Below are positions 9,704-19,283 of a DNA stretch of 64,000 bases, one piece after another. How positions within the stretch are numbered: the stretch's first letter is position 1; each line of letters opens with the position of its first letter. This stretch comes from Legionella moravica DSM 19234 (GTDB lineage Bacteria > Pseudomonadota > Gammaproteobacteria > Legionellales > Legionellaceae): positions 101,076-165,075 of the forward strand of contig NZ_AUHS01000015.1 of NCBI RefSeq assembly GCF_000423305.1, written 5' to 3'. The notes below the pieces were generated by a model that saw only the letters and a list, made by a program, of their open reading frames with translations, was not told the DNA's origin and made no database searches. A program made the translations under genes and the position numbers.

Positions 9704-10819
9704 ATGACCGTAGAACTTGCATCAACACGCCGAATCGCATCCCTGGATGTTTTTCGTGGCCTAACGATTGTATTGATGATTTTAGTGAACAGTCAGGGAA
9801 ACGAATATGCATACCCGATCCTGGAACATGCTGCGTGGAATGGTTGTACTTTTGCAGACCTTGTGTTTCCGTTTTTTCTGTTTATCGTAGGCTTAACCAG
9901 TGTGATCAGTTTAAACAAGAATAAAATGAATCAGGATGCTCCTCTATATAGAGCAATACTCCGGCGCAGCATTCTTTTATTTGCTTTGGGTGTTTTTTTA
10001 AATATTTTCCCTAAATACATCGATATAAGCTCTTTACGAGTTTATGGTATTTTACAGCGAATTGCTGTGTGCTATCTGGTAAGCAGTATCATTTATTTAA
10101 AAGCCAGCACCAAAGTGCAAACTCTGATTTTTCTCGCTATTTTGTGGTTTTATTGGTTTATGATGACTCAGGTGCCAGTTCCAGGTTATGGAGCGAATCA
10201 CTTCACCGTTGAAGGGACTTGGGTTGCTTATTTTGATCAACTGATTTTTTCAAGTGCTCATTTATATGGAACAGTTTATGATCCTGAAGGATTTTTTAGT
10301 ACGATCCCATCGATAGCGACTACCTTATCTGGTGTGTTAACGGGTAGTTTGTTGCTCAATTCCATGAGTAACCAAAAGAAATTTTATGCGATGATGCTTT
10401 TTGGAATAATTTTTTTATTGCTGGGCTGGTTTTGGAATTATAGTTTTCCCATTAATAAAAATTTATGGACCAGTTCTTTTGTTTTATGGACGAGCGGATT
10501 TGCTTTAATCGTTTTTGCATTGTGTTATTTGATTGTCGACATTTTAAACTGTCAATGTTGGGCATTGCCTTTTAAAATATTTGGTATGAACGCTATATTT
10601 GCGTTTACTTTTCATGTTCTATTATTAAAACTGCAATTCTTTTTTTATTTTATTTTAAAAGATGGCAGTAAAGGCAATATGAAAGCCATGCTCACAGAAT
10701 ATTGGTTTGGCTATTACAGTCCACCTAATGCTGCTTTATTCTATTCCCTTCTGTTTCTATTGATTAATTTTATTGTGGTTTCATTTTTATATAAGAGAAA
10801 AATATTTTTTCGTATTTAA
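9704..10819 (+). CDS. NagX/HGSNAT-like transmembrane acyltransferase (DUF5009 type)
   Basis: This is a polytopic inner-membrane protein of 371 residues with about ten hydrophobic segments. The N-terminus ASLDVFRGLTIVLMILVN and the nearby LEHAAWNGCTFADLVFPFF are hallmarks of the bacterial NagX and human heparan-alpha-glucosaminide N-acetyltransferase family. That family acetylates amino sugars or transports N-acetylglucosamine derivatives across the membrane. An upstream TTG would extend the frame by eight residues. The ATG at 9704 has a weak GAGAG site and keeps the family's usual N-terminus. The LRR gene converges from the other side. The substrate is not evident from context; a chitin or amino-sugar role would be inference. 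Confidence 0.85.
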   Translation: MTVELASTRRIASLDVFRGLTIVLMILVNSQGNEYAYPILEHAAWNGCTFADLVFPFFLFIVGLTSVISLNKNKMNQDAPLYRAILRRSILLFALGVFLNIFPKYIDISSLRVYGILQRIAVCYLVSSIIYLKASTKVQTLIFLAILWFYWFMMTQVPVPGYGANHFTVEGTWVAYFDQLIFSSAHLYGTVYDPEGFFSTIPSIATTLSGVLTGSLLLNSMSNQKKFYAMMLFGIIFLLLGWFWNYSFPINKNLWTSSFVLWTSGFALIVFALCYLIVDILNCQCWALPFKIFGMNAIFAFTFHVLLLKLQFFFYFILKDGSKGNMKAMLTEYWFGYYSPPNAALFYSLLFLLINFIVVSFLYKRKIFFRI

Positions 10820-10870
10820 ACCAAAGTTAACTCTTAACCACGCCATAAATTACATGATTTCATACGACAA

Positions 10871-10903
10871 CCTACGTAGACTGCAAAAGATGCAGTACGT
10901 AGG
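10871..10903. terminator. Stem-loop between convergent genes
   Basis: CCTACGTA(GA)CTGCA-AAAGA-TGCAG(T)ACGTAGG forms a 12-13 bp stem with one small bulge. It lies between the stop codons of the NagX-like gene and the convergent LRR gene. No T-run follows on either strand, so a bidirectional terminator is likely but not certain. Confidence 0.5.
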
Positions 10904-10934
10904 GTATAAGTGATGAATCGTGATCGGGGATGAA

Positions 10935-12440
10935 TCAGTTTAATTGAGGAGAGTATAGTTCGCTTTCAATTGGCTCATTCTTTTTATCTGTCTTTTGAGC
11001 GGAAAATAAATCCTCTTTTAAGGGGATGTGTTCTTTAACCGGTGATTGCGCTTCAAGTAAGGGTTCTGGATCAGTTGCTTTAATTTGTTTGAAGAATCTA
11101 TCAATTAAAGGTTCAAGACCATCGATATGTTCCTGAATTTGAATTTTATAAATGATTCCAAATATGGTATCGGTGTGGAAATTAAGATTTACTGAAACCA
11201 AACTTGAATTTGCCATGATTGCGTCGCCCAGCATTTTAAATTGATCTATGGTGGTTTTCTGAACGAAATTAAGCTCCTCCAATTGACATTCTGGATCCTT
11301 TAAAAAAGAACAGAATGCGTTGATGGTGTCGTTTGAAAGGCCGTATCGGCAGTTATGCGACATGCTTATGGAAGTAATTTGTCTATTGGATTTAAGTAAT
11401 TCAATGATGGATTGCACACCTTCGTTCTCAATGTAATTATAATCAATAATTAATTTTTCGATGTGTTTTGTGTGGGTTAATGCTTGAGCTAATTTGTGAG
11501 CATCATCTGCCATATACGCATTATGGGTTAGATCCAGCTCGAGCAGTTTTTCAGGATTATGAGCGAGATAGGTGCATAATTCATCGATATTCAAACGGCT
11601 CAGATTATTTTTCGATAAATCCAGATACGCTAATTTAGAACAGTGCTTAAGCGAATTGATTAATTGAGGATTGGCAATTTGTCCTATATTGGTGTTGGTC
11701 ATCGTCAGCAACATTAAGCCAGTATTGGATTTTAATACATGGTCTAATAATGAGATATCGCTAACTTCAAATAACATGTCATCCAGCATTAAAACTCTGA
11801 GTCCATGAGTTTGTTTTAGATAATGCAATACATCTTTGCCAAATGACATTCCTCTAAGTCTTAGATCAACAAGCGTCGTATTATGATTTGTTTTATCCAG
11901 AATTGGCAGATTGGCGTTTTTTTCTACTGCAAAATTTAAATCCAAAGTATGAAGAAGAGGTGATTTTTGCAGATTTTTAGAAAAACGATATGACTGACTT
12001 GTGCTTGCGGGTGTTTCAACCGGTTCTAAATCAACGACTAATTGACTGAGCAATGGTTTGCCTTTTACCATATTAACCAGTGCATCATAAACCAGGTGAT
12101 ACATCGCCCTGACCTGGCGGTTACTGAAATAATTCATGACACTAAAAATCAGATTATCTCGAGATCTCAGATGAATTTCTGAACCTTCAATTGCGAATTT
12201 AAGCCGGGTTAACTGATTATTTTTACTGATTGCTTTGCTTAATTCAATTAATCCCCTAAGGTTTTCTTCGGTTACATACAAAGACAGTTCGATATCAGTA
12301 AGGGGTGTTCTACGTAAATATTCTGATAAAAAAACGATATCATCATAGGTTAAGGGATTAGCCAGTTTGAGATCGGATGTTTTGAACGAACCATTTTTTG
12401 TTGCACTGATACACTTCGCCATTGAAATTGTTAGCATCAT
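10935..12440 (-). CDS. legL3: Leucine-rich-repeat protein, LegL3-like Dot/Icm effector candidate
   Basis: The 501-residue protein is dominated by RNase-inhibitor-type leucine-rich repeats over about residues 170-420, for example LAYLDLSKNNLSRL, LLELDLTHNAYM and IEKLIIDYNYIENEG. These repeats form a horseshoe that binds other proteins. L. pneumophila has a family of LRR effectors (LegL) delivered by Dot/Icm, and the neighbouring NagX-like gene matches the context I recall for LegL3. The C-terminal 70 residues leave the repeat and are polar and acidic (PLKEDLFSAQKTDKKNEPIE), which suits a translocation signal. AGGAG lies only 2 bases before the first ATG and 5 before the second, so translation may begin at 12437. 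No enzymatic domain is visible. The gene symbol is by context and architecture. Confidence 0.75.
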   Translation of the reverse strand: MMLTISMAKCISATKNGSFKTSDLKLANPLTYDDIVFLSEYLRRTPLTDIELSLYVTEENLRGLIELSKAISKNNQLTRLKFAIEGSEIHLRSRDNLIFSVMNYFSNRQVRAMYHLVYDALVNMVKGKPLLSQLVVDLEPVETPASTSQSYRFSKNLQKSPLLHTLDLNFAVEKNANLPILDKTNHNTTLVDLRLRGMSFGKDVLHYLKQTHGLRVLMLDDMLFEVSDISLLDHVLKSNTGLMLLTMTNTNIGQIANPQLINSLKHCSKLAYLDLSKNNLSRLNIDELCTYLAHNPEKLLELDLTHNAYMADDAHKLAQALTHTKHIEKLIIDYNYIENEGVQSIIELLKSNRQITSISMSHNCRYGLSNDTINAFCSFLKDPECQLEELNFVQKTTIDQFKMLGDAIMANSSLVSVNLNFHTDTIFGIIYKIQIQEHIDGLEPLIDRFFKQIKATDPEPLLEAQSPVKEHIPLKEDLFSAQKTDKKNEPIESELYSPQLN

Positions 12441-12537
12441 TACTCCTCACAAATCCTTTTGAATTGAAATAATAGAGAACAGATCTATCATCTACTTGTA
12501 AGGATAGGAAAGTAAATAGCTGGAAAGTACTTTATCA

Positions 12538-12864
12538 CTATTTCTTTTTTGTAGTAAGGAAGTCTTTAAATAAAACGAAATCAGCCATGAGGCTGTAGAT
12601 TGGATGTTTAAAGGTAGCTGGTTTGTTGTGTTCAAATACAAAATGGCCTATCCAGGCAAAACCATATCCAGCTATTAGGCCTGCTAAAAGCCATACACCG
12701 TTTAAAGTAATTACAAACAGGATAAGGCTCAGGATGAATAAAGACGTTCCTGTGTAGTGGAGGCCTTTACATATTGGATTCTGATGTTGGCTCAGGTAAA
12801 ACACATAGAATTCTGAAAAATTCTTGAATTCTATGTGCTCAGGAGTTTTATTACTCGTAGTCAT
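12538..12864 (-). CDS. Mpo1-like (DUF962) membrane protein
   Basis: The 108-residue protein shows the DUF962/Mpo1 signature: FYLSQHQNPICKGLHYTGT near the N-terminus and WIGHFVFEHNKPATF followed by HP near the C-terminus, flanking two or three hydrophobic helices. Yeast Mpo1 is an iron-dependent dioxygenase in phytosphingosine alpha-oxidation, and the conserved His residues are present here. Bacterial members are uncharacterised, so the reaction is not assigned. The start overlaps the end of the upstream DUF2157 gene by 14 bases, implying co-transcription and translational coupling. Confidence 0.82.
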   Translation of the reverse strand: MTTSNKTPEHIEFKNFSEFYVFYLSQHQNPICKGLHYTGTSLFILSLILFVITLNGVWLLAGLIAGYGFAWIGHFVFEHNKPATFKHPIYSLMADFVLFKDFLTTKKK

Positions 12865-13888
12865 CTCGAGCCTCCAACAAATCCTGAATTGGTTTGGGAA
12901 GTATGCCTCTAATTTTATGGGTTAATAGCTTTTCATTTTTTTGCCATAAAATGCCTAAATAAATAATTCCAAATCCAATTGCAGTTAAGGCTACTGGAAA
13001 CAGGTAGCTTAAGTTAAAGACTTGAAAGGCAAGATATCCCAGATAAAAACAGCATCCTAATGCCCCAAATATAACGAATACTTTTCGGCTGAGAATGACG
13101 CCAGTAAGAACCATCAGTACATTGATGCACATATATATAAATTTAGACAACTCACTGTCTGAATGTTGGCAGGTTAGTCCACCCCAAAAGGTCATGACGC
13201 CAAAAATGTAAAGCCAGAATGCATAGTCCGCAGTTTGACTGGATCGGACATCAACCCAAAAAGCAATTAATACAGAAATAATACCAAAATACATGGAGAC
13301 CATGGCACTGAGTTCATATGTATAGTGTTCTCCACCAATCATACTGGTCAGATCCATGGACATATACCAGAGAGTAACTGCAATGGGCATAATCATAAAC
13401 GGGTAGCGGTATATCCAGGCCAAAATGATACCGGAAGCCAAAGTACCCAGTTCCATATAAATCCAGTTCCACTTAATATAAACGTGGTAATCATGGTAGA
13501 CGCTATTATCAGGCCACCAGCCCATTCCTTGTTGTAAGCCATAAATAGCCAGCGGAGTAAGACAGATGACGAAGGTGGCACAAATACCGGCAGGTACATA
13601 ATATCCTTTTTCATCCAAAGAATGGGTTAGTGATATGCCGAGAATGGCGTAGGATACTGACAAAAATAAAATGCCCCATCCTCCATAAAGTTCCCAGCCT
13701 AAATTCATGAACAGGGTCATTGCACCAATAGCGATTAGACCGCCGAAATAATAGAGCACATTGGTGAGGTTAAAACCTGGACTTTGTTCAGGAAGGTTTT
13801 TTACGAATTCAATTAATTTATCGGCTTGTTCTTGAGTAATAATCTGGGCATCTACTGCTTTGTCCATCATCGTCCGTGATATTTTCAT
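12851..13888 (-). CDS. DUF2157-type polytopic membrane protein
   Basis: The N-terminal 45 residues are soluble and helical (KAVDAQIITQEQADKLIEFV). About eight transmembrane segments follow, and a short basic C-terminus (GILPKPIQDLLEARDDYE) closes the protein. This layout is that of DUF2157, a predicted membrane family without a defined biochemical role. It is the first gene of a two-gene unit with the Mpo1-like gene, overlapping it by 14 bases. Tryptophan and tyrosine are frequent in the loops around residues 120-150. Function is unknown. Confidence 0.7.
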   Translation of the reverse strand: MKISRTMMDKAVDAQIITQEQADKLIEFVKNLPEQSPGFNLTNVLYYFGGLIAIGAMTLFMNLGWELYGGWGILFLSVSYAILGISLTHSLDEKGYYVPAGICATFVICLTPLAIYGLQQGMGWWPDNSVYHDYHVYIKWNWIYMELGTLASGIILAWIYRYPFMIMPIAVTLWYMSMDLTSMIGGEHYTYELSAMVSMYFGIISVLIAFWVDVRSSQTADYAFWLYIFGVMTFWGGLTCQHSDSELSKFIYMCINVLMVLTGVILSRKVFVIFGALGCCFYLGYLAFQVFNLSYLFPVALTAIGFGIIYLGILWQKNEKLLTHKIRGILPKPIQDLLEARDDYE

Positions 13889-13990
13889 TTTGGCTCCGTA
13901 TGATGCAGTGTGGGATGTAATAATTAAATTATAGATGACAGATTATCGCATGAAATAATTTATATTATTTTTCTTTAAAATACGCATTCT

Positions 13991-14125
13991 AATCTACCCT
14001 CACCCTAACCCTCTCCCTGGGAGGGAGAGGGGATAAGGGGTAATATGTTCTCATTGCAAGAAAAATATAAAAAAGAAAGATGCTTTTAATTCCTAACCCT
14101 CTCCCTGAAAGGGAGAGGGAATAAG
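13991..14125. repeat. Paired short palindromes of the CCCTCTCCCT type
   Basis: Two related inverted repeats sit about 75 bp apart. The first (around 14007-14032) reads CCCTCTCCCTGGGAGGGAGA and the second (around 14097-14120) CCCTCTCCCTGAAAGGGAGA. They share the CCTAACCCTCTCCC lead-in with the larger repeat family in this window but lack its ACGCTACGCGC core. They lie between the DUF2157 promoter region and the end of the antiporter gene. A small open frame across them is repeat-derived. Confidence 0.65.
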
Positions 14126-14169
14126 CGCGGTAACAATTGGCTTTTTGATAAAATAAGTCCAGGTGTTGT

Positions 14170-15498
14170 TCATGCCTCAAGAAGACTGGATTTTTTTCTT
14201 TGACTCCAGATCGGGATTAATACGATAAGAAATAAAAATACCCCTCCAGAGAGTGCATAGACGAATTGAGATTGAAATTGTAAGGAGGGCGGTGGTGTGA
14301 GGCTTACAATAAGGGTGATGATAACTCCGAGTAAGCCAAACCCTGCCGATCCTATTATTTTTATTTTAGAGGATGATTTTTGGGTGATGACCAATTTAAT
14401 CGCGCTGATAAAAAGCAGCAGATACATTAGTAAATTAACCTGAGTCGCCGCATTGAGCATGATCCAGTAGGACGCGTTAAGTGAGGGAACTATCACAAAT
14501 AAGGTACTGATGATTGAGACGCAGAGAGCCTGAAGGATCAACAATCGGGCTGGAGCTTTATTATGATTGACTTCTGTTAATCGGGTGTCTAAAAATCCTT
14601 CTCCTGCAGCAAAGCCTAATCCCTTGATTGGTGCGATTAGCCAATTATTAGCCGCCCCGATGCAGCCAATTGCAATCAGACCATTGATAATAACCGCCAA
14701 TTGGCTGCAATGCATTTTAGTAAAAAATAATTGAATTAATTGAGGGATACTGCTGATGAAACTTAACTGTTGGGGTGGGATGATCATTGCCAGTATAATG
14801 GACCCGAATAACATGGAAAGGAATATGACAAATACCGAAATAAACACAGCCTTGGAAAATGCCCCGGGCTTACTGTCTTCTGCATGTACCGCTGCAAGTT
14901 CTATCCCGCAAAATGAAAGAATTATTGCCGTTAAAGAGGTCCAGGAGTAGGAGTTATTTTGTGGTAGAAGGTTTTGTTGAGGCTCTGTTTGAGTTAGCCA
15001 CCAATATAATCCCATGATAATGATGAGGCTGAACGGTACCAATAATCCCATAATGGAACACAATGAATTGAAGCGACTGGACAGTTGAATTCCTTTTAAA
15101 TTGATCCAGGTTAATCCCCAGATAAGGGTGATGATAATGAGAAAAAGCGCTGTTTTATTATCTACCAGGACGGGAGATACACTGTAAAGTAGGGTGCCCG
15201 CAATAAAGCTCAGTAAAGTAGGGTATATCAATACATTTTGAACGCATTGAAACCATATGGCTAAAAATGCAGAACGTTTGCCCAGTCCCTGTTTTACCCA
15301 ACCATAAACACCTTGTTGTGATTGATTAGAAAACCACATTGAGACAACAGCGCAGGGGATTAAGAAAAACAATAATGCCAGAGTAAAATAGTTGACTAAT
15401 TGACTTCCCGCTAATGCGGCTGCCGGTAAATTACGTATGCTGTCAACAGAGCATACCGTGATCAGAGTCAGGCTAAATACAGATAATCTTTTTTTCAT
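14170..15498 (-). CDS. APC-superfamily amino-acid permease/antiporter (GadC-like)
   Basis: This is a 442-residue inner-membrane transporter with about twelve hydrophobic helices. The N-terminus (TLITVCSVDSIRNLPAAALAG) matches the glutamate/GABA-type antiporter group of the APC superfamily. Helix 6 (LTAIILSFCGIELAAVHAEDSKP) carries the conserved FxGxE-like element used in substrate binding. Its start codon overlaps the stop of the upstream dimethylargininase-like gene by one base (TAATG), so the two are translationally coupled. The pair suggests uptake or exchange of an arginine-related amino acid coupled to its hydrolysis. The exact substrate is not visible. Confidence 0.82.
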   Translation of the reverse strand: MKKRLSVFSLTLITVCSVDSIRNLPAAALAGSQLVNYFTLALLFFLIPCAVVSMWFSNQSQQGVYGWVKQGLGKRSAFLAIWFQCVQNVLIYPTLLSFIAGTLLYSVSPVLVDNKTALFLIIITLIWGLTWINLKGIQLSSRFNSLCSIMGLLVPFSLIIIMGLYWWLTQTEPQQNLLPQNNSYSWTSLTAIILSFCGIELAAVHAEDSKPGAFSKAVFISVFVIFLSMLFGSIILAMIIPPQQLSFISSIPQLIQLFFTKMHCSQLAVIINGLIAIGCIGAANNWLIAPIKGLGFAAGEGFLDTRLTEVNHNKAPARLLILQALCVSIISTLFVIVPSLNASYWIMLNAATQVNLLMYLLLFISAIKLVITQKSSSKIKIIGSAGFGLLGVIITLIVSLTPPPSLQFQSQFVYALSGGVFLFLIVLIPIWSQRKKSSLLEA

Positions 15499-16265
15499 TA
15501 AAATCTCAAAGACAAACAGCTTAAGCCACCATCAATTTTTTTGAATTCGCTGACGTCTATTTCGATACAGGGAAATCCAAGCGCACTGATTTGTTTTTTG
15601 GTTTTAGGATAACCTTGTGCCAAAAGAACCGTTCCATTAACCATGATGCAGTTCGCAGCATAGGCTTCATCTGGATCAATAATGATTTGTTTTAAATGAT
15701 TGAACGAAGGATGATTCACTAATTCACCGCTAACCAGTAAATACCCTTGATCCAGATAACTTACGCCAGTTTTGAGGTGAAGAAATTCATTTAACTGGAT
15801 CGTTGATGCTGAATAACCGCGTTCGGTCAGTTCATGAATCATTTGCCTTGCGCCTTCTTGATTGGTTCTGGCGGATAAACCAATATAGAAATGGTTATTC
15901 ACATTGAGGATATCACCCGCTTCGATAGTGCCGGGAGACTGAATCCGAACAATATTACCTTTATAAAAGGTATTGATGGTTTCTTCTATTGCTTTAACCT
16001 CTCCTTGCCTTGAAATTGCACCTGGCAGGGTAAGAATCGCTGTTTGATTGGTTAATAAAGCAACGTCCTCAACAAAACAACTATCAGGAAATTCATCAAT
16101 TGGAGGAAGTGCGGTGACTTCAAGCCCACATTGAGCCAAGGCATTGATGTAGTTTTGATGTTGAATGAGCGCTAACTCATAATCCGGGACTCCCAGTGTT
16201 GCAGAGGTGGTTAAACCATGAATCAGTGATGCAGAAGGGGTTCGTACAATAGCATTGTGAAACAT
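15498..16265 (-). CDS. Dimethylarginine dimethylaminohydrolase-like amidinohydrolase
   Basis: This is a cytoplasmic guanidino-modifying enzyme of the pentein fold, 255 residues, as usual for bacterial DDAH. DDAH hydrolyses methylated arginine to citrulline and methylamines. Catalytic residues are in place: Asp61 and Glu66 in PDSCFVEDVALL, Arg132 in SARTNQEG, His163 in EFLHLKTG and nucleophile Cys250 in GGLSCLSLRF near the C-terminus. It is the first gene of a pair with the APC antiporter, whose ATG overlaps its stop. In an intracellular bacterium it could consume host-derived methylarginines or arginine derivatives; that role is inference. Arginine deiminase is less likely because the protein is much shorter. 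Confidence 0.88.
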   Translation of the reverse strand: MFHNAIVRTPSASLIHGLTTSATLGVPDYELALIQHQNYINALAQCGLEVTALPPIDEFPDSCFVEDVALLTNQTAILTLPGAISRQGEVKAIEETINTFYKGNIVRIQSPGTIEAGDILNVNNHFYIGLSARTNQEGARQMIHELTERGYSASTIQLNEFLHLKTGVSYLDQGYLLVSGELVNHPSFNHLKQIIIDPDEAYAANCIMVNGTVLLAQGYPKTKKQISALGFPCIEIDVSEFKKIDGGLSCLSLRF

Positions 16266-16374
16266 GATTAACTCCCGGAAGAAAAAATTTATCTTATCAT
16301 ATTTTTTGATTGGTTAAACAGTGTGCTTATTAATTAGATATCTTGCCACGTAGAGTGGTGGGGTGAATTGTCAA

Positions 16375-16396
16375 AAGCCCTGCTGGTAAAGGGCTT
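16375..16396. other. Hairpin upstream of the ATP-grasp gene
   Basis: AAGCCCT-N8-AGGGCTT is a perfect 7-bp stem. It sits in the intergenic space between the divergent DDAH-like and ATP-grasp genes, about 80 bases before the latter. It is not placed to terminate either gene, so it may be a leader structure or the relic of a small transcript. Confidence 0.35.
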
Positions 16397-16473
16397 GCAG
16401 ATTTATGTTTTGAGTATGGATTTAGACCCAAAAGATGGTTATGCTATTTTTTTTGCTCAATGGACTTAGACAA

Positions 16474-17433
16474 ATGACAGCAAGTACTTATGATATTGTT
16501 CTCCTGACTCAACGTGATTATGTCAATCCCATTGAAATAACACCTTATATCGATCATGTGCTCACGGAAGATCGGCTACTCACTGAGGCGCTGGAACAAA
16601 GAGGCCTTCGGGTTACGCGAACTTTTTGGGATAATTCTGATTTCGATTGGAACAGCACGCAATTTGCCTTATTCAGGGCTACATGGGATTATTTTCATCG
16701 ATTCGCCGAATTTCATCAGTGGTTGAACAGGATGTCCAGGAAGGTACAATTGATCAATCCTTATTCAGTTATTCGTTGGAATATGGACAAGCATTATCTT
16801 GGCATATTACATAATAGAGGAATCAATATTCCCCCAACCCTTTTTTTAAAACAAGGAAATAACACCTCTTTAAACCATCTGCTCATGCAAACAGGCTGGA
16901 CTAAAGCCATTTTAAAACCAGCAATAGCTGGAGCAGCACGACATACTTATCTCTTTGATGCATCCAATGTCAATGAACATGAACTCATTTTTCAGCAGTT
17001 GATTGCTAAAGAAGCCCTGTTGCTGCAAGAATTTCAAAGTCAGATTGTTACACGTGGCGAGGTTTCTTTTATGGTTTTTGGGGGCAAATACAGCCATTCG
17101 GTTTTGAAACAGGTAAAAGAAGGGGATTTCAGAGTTCAGGATGATTTTGGGGGGACTGTACATTCCTATACTGCTTCAGTGGAAGAAATAAACTTTGTTG
17201 AACGAGTCATTGCTCAATGTGATGAATTACCCGTTTATGCTCGTGCTGATGTAATGTGGGATAATAACAATGAATTGTGTCTTTCTGAATTGGAGATGAT
17301 TGAACCTGAACTTTGGTTTAGGCGGGATCCTGAATCATCTGCTTTAATGGCGGATGCTGTGTGTCATTACATGCGTCATTCGATTGCTGATCGTGGTGAA
17401 AAAAATAAGGTCACCAGTTCACTGGTGTATTGA
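16474..17433 (+). CDS. ATP-grasp ligase (DcsG/RimK-type)
   Basis: The 319-residue protein has the N-terminal pattern RLLTEALEQRGLRVTRTFWD followed by FALFRATWDYFHRFAEFHQW, characteristic of the ATP-grasp branch that includes the cycloserine synthetase DcsG. The core has KAILKPAIAGAARHTYLF (nucleotide-binding lysine), LLLQEFQSQI (adenine-contacting region) and a metal-binding end LSELEMIEPELWFR with its Glu residues. Such enzymes make amide or similar bonds from a carboxylate and an amine using ATP. An upstream ATG at 16435 adds 13 hydrophobic residues that do not fit the family, so the start at 16474 was preferred although no strong Shine-Dalgarno sequence is seen. The gene is divergent from the DDAH-antiporter pair. 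The substrate is unknown. Confidence 0.82.
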   Translation: MTASTYDIVLLTQRDYVNPIEITPYIDHVLTEDRLLTEALEQRGLRVTRTFWDNSDFDWNSTQFALFRATWDYFHRFAEFHQWLNRMSRKVQLINPYSVIRWNMDKHYLGILHNRGINIPPTLFLKQGNNTSLNHLLMQTGWTKAILKPAIAGAARHTYLFDASNVNEHELIFQQLIAKEALLLQEFQSQIVTRGEVSFMVFGGKYSHSVLKQVKEGDFRVQDDFGGTVHSYTASVEEINFVERVIAQCDELPVYARADVMWDNNNELCLSELEMIEPELWFRRDPESSALMADAVCHYMRHSIADRGEKNKVTSSLVY

Positions 17434-17547
17434 CGGACTATTTAACAGATGTGATGCTCTTTAGGGAGTATTTATTATCATATATTGCTGCGAGAGAAGT
17501 AGGGTGCTAAAGGATTTAGCTCTGTAATAATCAATTAGGAAGATGTT

Positions 17548-19218
17548 ATGAACACAAGGATCATTTCTTTATTATTCATCAATTTGGTAACTGTAACGGC
17601 ACAAGCCGCCTCAGAAAAAATTGTTTGGGGTGCTGATCGTCATATCTTAACTAAGTACCATGCGGCAGTGTCGGCCAAATCGGGTTTATTGAAGGCGACT
17701 GGTCCGGCAAAATCAATCAATTACCAGTTAAAACTAATAGAAAAAGAGTCAAACTCCAGTTTGGAACATGTTCGTTATCAAATCTATTATAAAAACATTC
17801 CTGTATGGGGTCATGAATTAATACACCATAAAGCAATTAATGCAAAAGAGTATCTGACAGGAGTCGATGTCTCTGGAATTGAAGACGATATAAAAGAAAC
17901 AAACGGCAATTATACGGCAGAGGAGATTGAAACTAAGGTTTTGAGTACCAATACAGATAAAATAATGTATAAAAACAGTGAAAAAATTATTTATCTGGAT
18001 TCAAAAAATAAATCTCATCTTGCCTATCATGTCTCCTCATACACCAATAACGTGATTCATTCTGTTGCAGCACCTAATTATATTGTTGATGCGCATACTG
18101 GAGAAATCCTGAAGCAGTGGGATGATTTAACTCATAAAAAAATTGGGCAGGGTCTTGGGGGAAATGTATTCATTTTGCCTTATAGATCGGGACTTTTTCA
18201 GCATGGAACTGTTCAAGAAGGAATTCCTTCTCTGGGAACATTTGATGTAACTGTGAAAGGAGGCAATTGCTATGTGGAAACACCAGAAATCAGAGTGATC
18301 AATGTAGCACAAACAGATATGGATAAAGCTTCTTTTCCTGTTTTGAGCCTGGTAGAAGTCTTTAAGAAGCCACCGACCTTTTACTATCCTTGCAGTCAAA
18401 AAACACATTATTTCAATAAAAATGATGGCGATACTGCTCCTGCTAATTACAGTTTTTCTTCAGTGAATGACACCATGTATTTTGCTGGAGTGACTATGGA
18501 TATGTATAAAAAATATTATGGGGTAGCAAAACCTCTTGGAGATGATTTGCCCTTACGCGCTTATACCCATTTAAAAAATTTTGATAATGCGTTCGCTGTA
18601 CCCTCCGTTAAAGTGAAAGGCTTGTATTTAATTCATCAACAAATTGTTATAGGGGATGGCGATACCTTGTTAACTGCGCCAGCTCAGGGAACATTGTCGC
18701 ATGAACTCACCCATAATTTTACGCGTTTGTATTCCAATCTTATCTATTCAGGGCAGTCGGGTGGGATTAATGAAGCTTTCTCAGATATGGCTTCAATTGC
18801 CATGCTGGATTATTTACGTAAAGATTATCCTTGGTATTGGGACGGGTTTGATTGGTCTATAGGACGGGAGGCAACAATTGGTGGATTGCCTTTAAGATAT
18901 ATGGATGACCCGGTCAAAGACGGAATGTCCATTGATCATGCTCGTTCCTATAATGACAGCCTGGATGTTCATCAAACCAGCGGCGTATTTAACAAGGCAT
19001 TTTATATATTATCGCAAAAAACAGATTGGTCCATTAGAAAGGCATTTCAGGTCATGGTTGACGCAAATATGAATTATTGGACATCAGGAACTCATTTTGA
19101 AGCTGCCGCTTGTGGTGTAATCCAGGCTGCTATAGATAGAAAATACACCAAGCATGCTGTTGTTGAAGCATTTGCTGAGGTTGGTGTTGTTTGTCCTTTA
19201 AATAGCCTGACGGTTTGA
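17548..19218 (+). CDS. Secreted thermolysin-family (M4) zinc metalloprotease
   Basis: The 556-residue preproprotein starts with a cleavable signal peptide (MNTRIISLLFINLVTVTAQAA). A propeptide of about 190 residues of the FTP/PepSY type follows, which normally keeps the enzyme inactive until secreted. The catalytic domain has HELTH at 385-389 with a downstream zinc-binding Glu409 in GINEAFSDM. His475 in DVHQTSGVF is the transition-state histidine. This is the same family as the Legionella type II-secreted protease ProA/Msp, but its size and sequence suggest a paralogue. AGGAAG precedes the ATG at good spacing. It stands alone, ending about 100 bases before the inositol operon. Confidence 0.93.
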   Translation: MNTRIISLLFINLVTVTAQAASEKIVWGADRHILTKYHAAVSAKSGLLKATGPAKSINYQLKLIEKESNSSLEHVRYQIYYKNIPVWGHELIHHKAINAKEYLTGVDVSGIEDDIKETNGNYTAEEIETKVLSTNTDKIMYKNSEKIIYLDSKNKSHLAYHVSSYTNNVIHSVAAPNYIVDAHTGEILKQWDDLTHKKIGQGLGGNVFILPYRSGLFQHGTVQEGIPSLGTFDVTVKGGNCYVETPEIRVINVAQTDMDKASFPVLSLVEVFKKPPTFYYPCSQKTHYFNKNDGDTAPANYSFSSVNDTMYFAGVTMDMYKKYYGVAKPLGDDLPLRAYTHLKNFDNAFAVPSVKVKGLYLIHQQIVIGDGDTLLTAPAQGTLSHELTHNFTRLYSNLIYSGQSGGINEAFSDMASIAMLDYLRKDYPWYWDGFDWSIGREATIGGLPLRYMDDPVKDGMSIDHARSYNDSLDVHQTSGVFNKAFYILSQKTDWSIRKAFQVMVDANMNYWTSGTHFEAAACGVIQAAIDRKYTKHAVVEAFAEVGVVCPLNSLTV

Positions 19219-19283
19219 GACACCATCCAATAAATTTAGTTACCTGATATGTTTATTGGAATCAGACAGTGATAACATCCTTT

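Noticed and set aside
13989..14180. 63-codon minus-strand open frame
   Set aside because: It is made of the CCCTCTCCCT palindromes (SLSGRG and PLPPRERVRVRV), so it is repeat-derived and not a gene.
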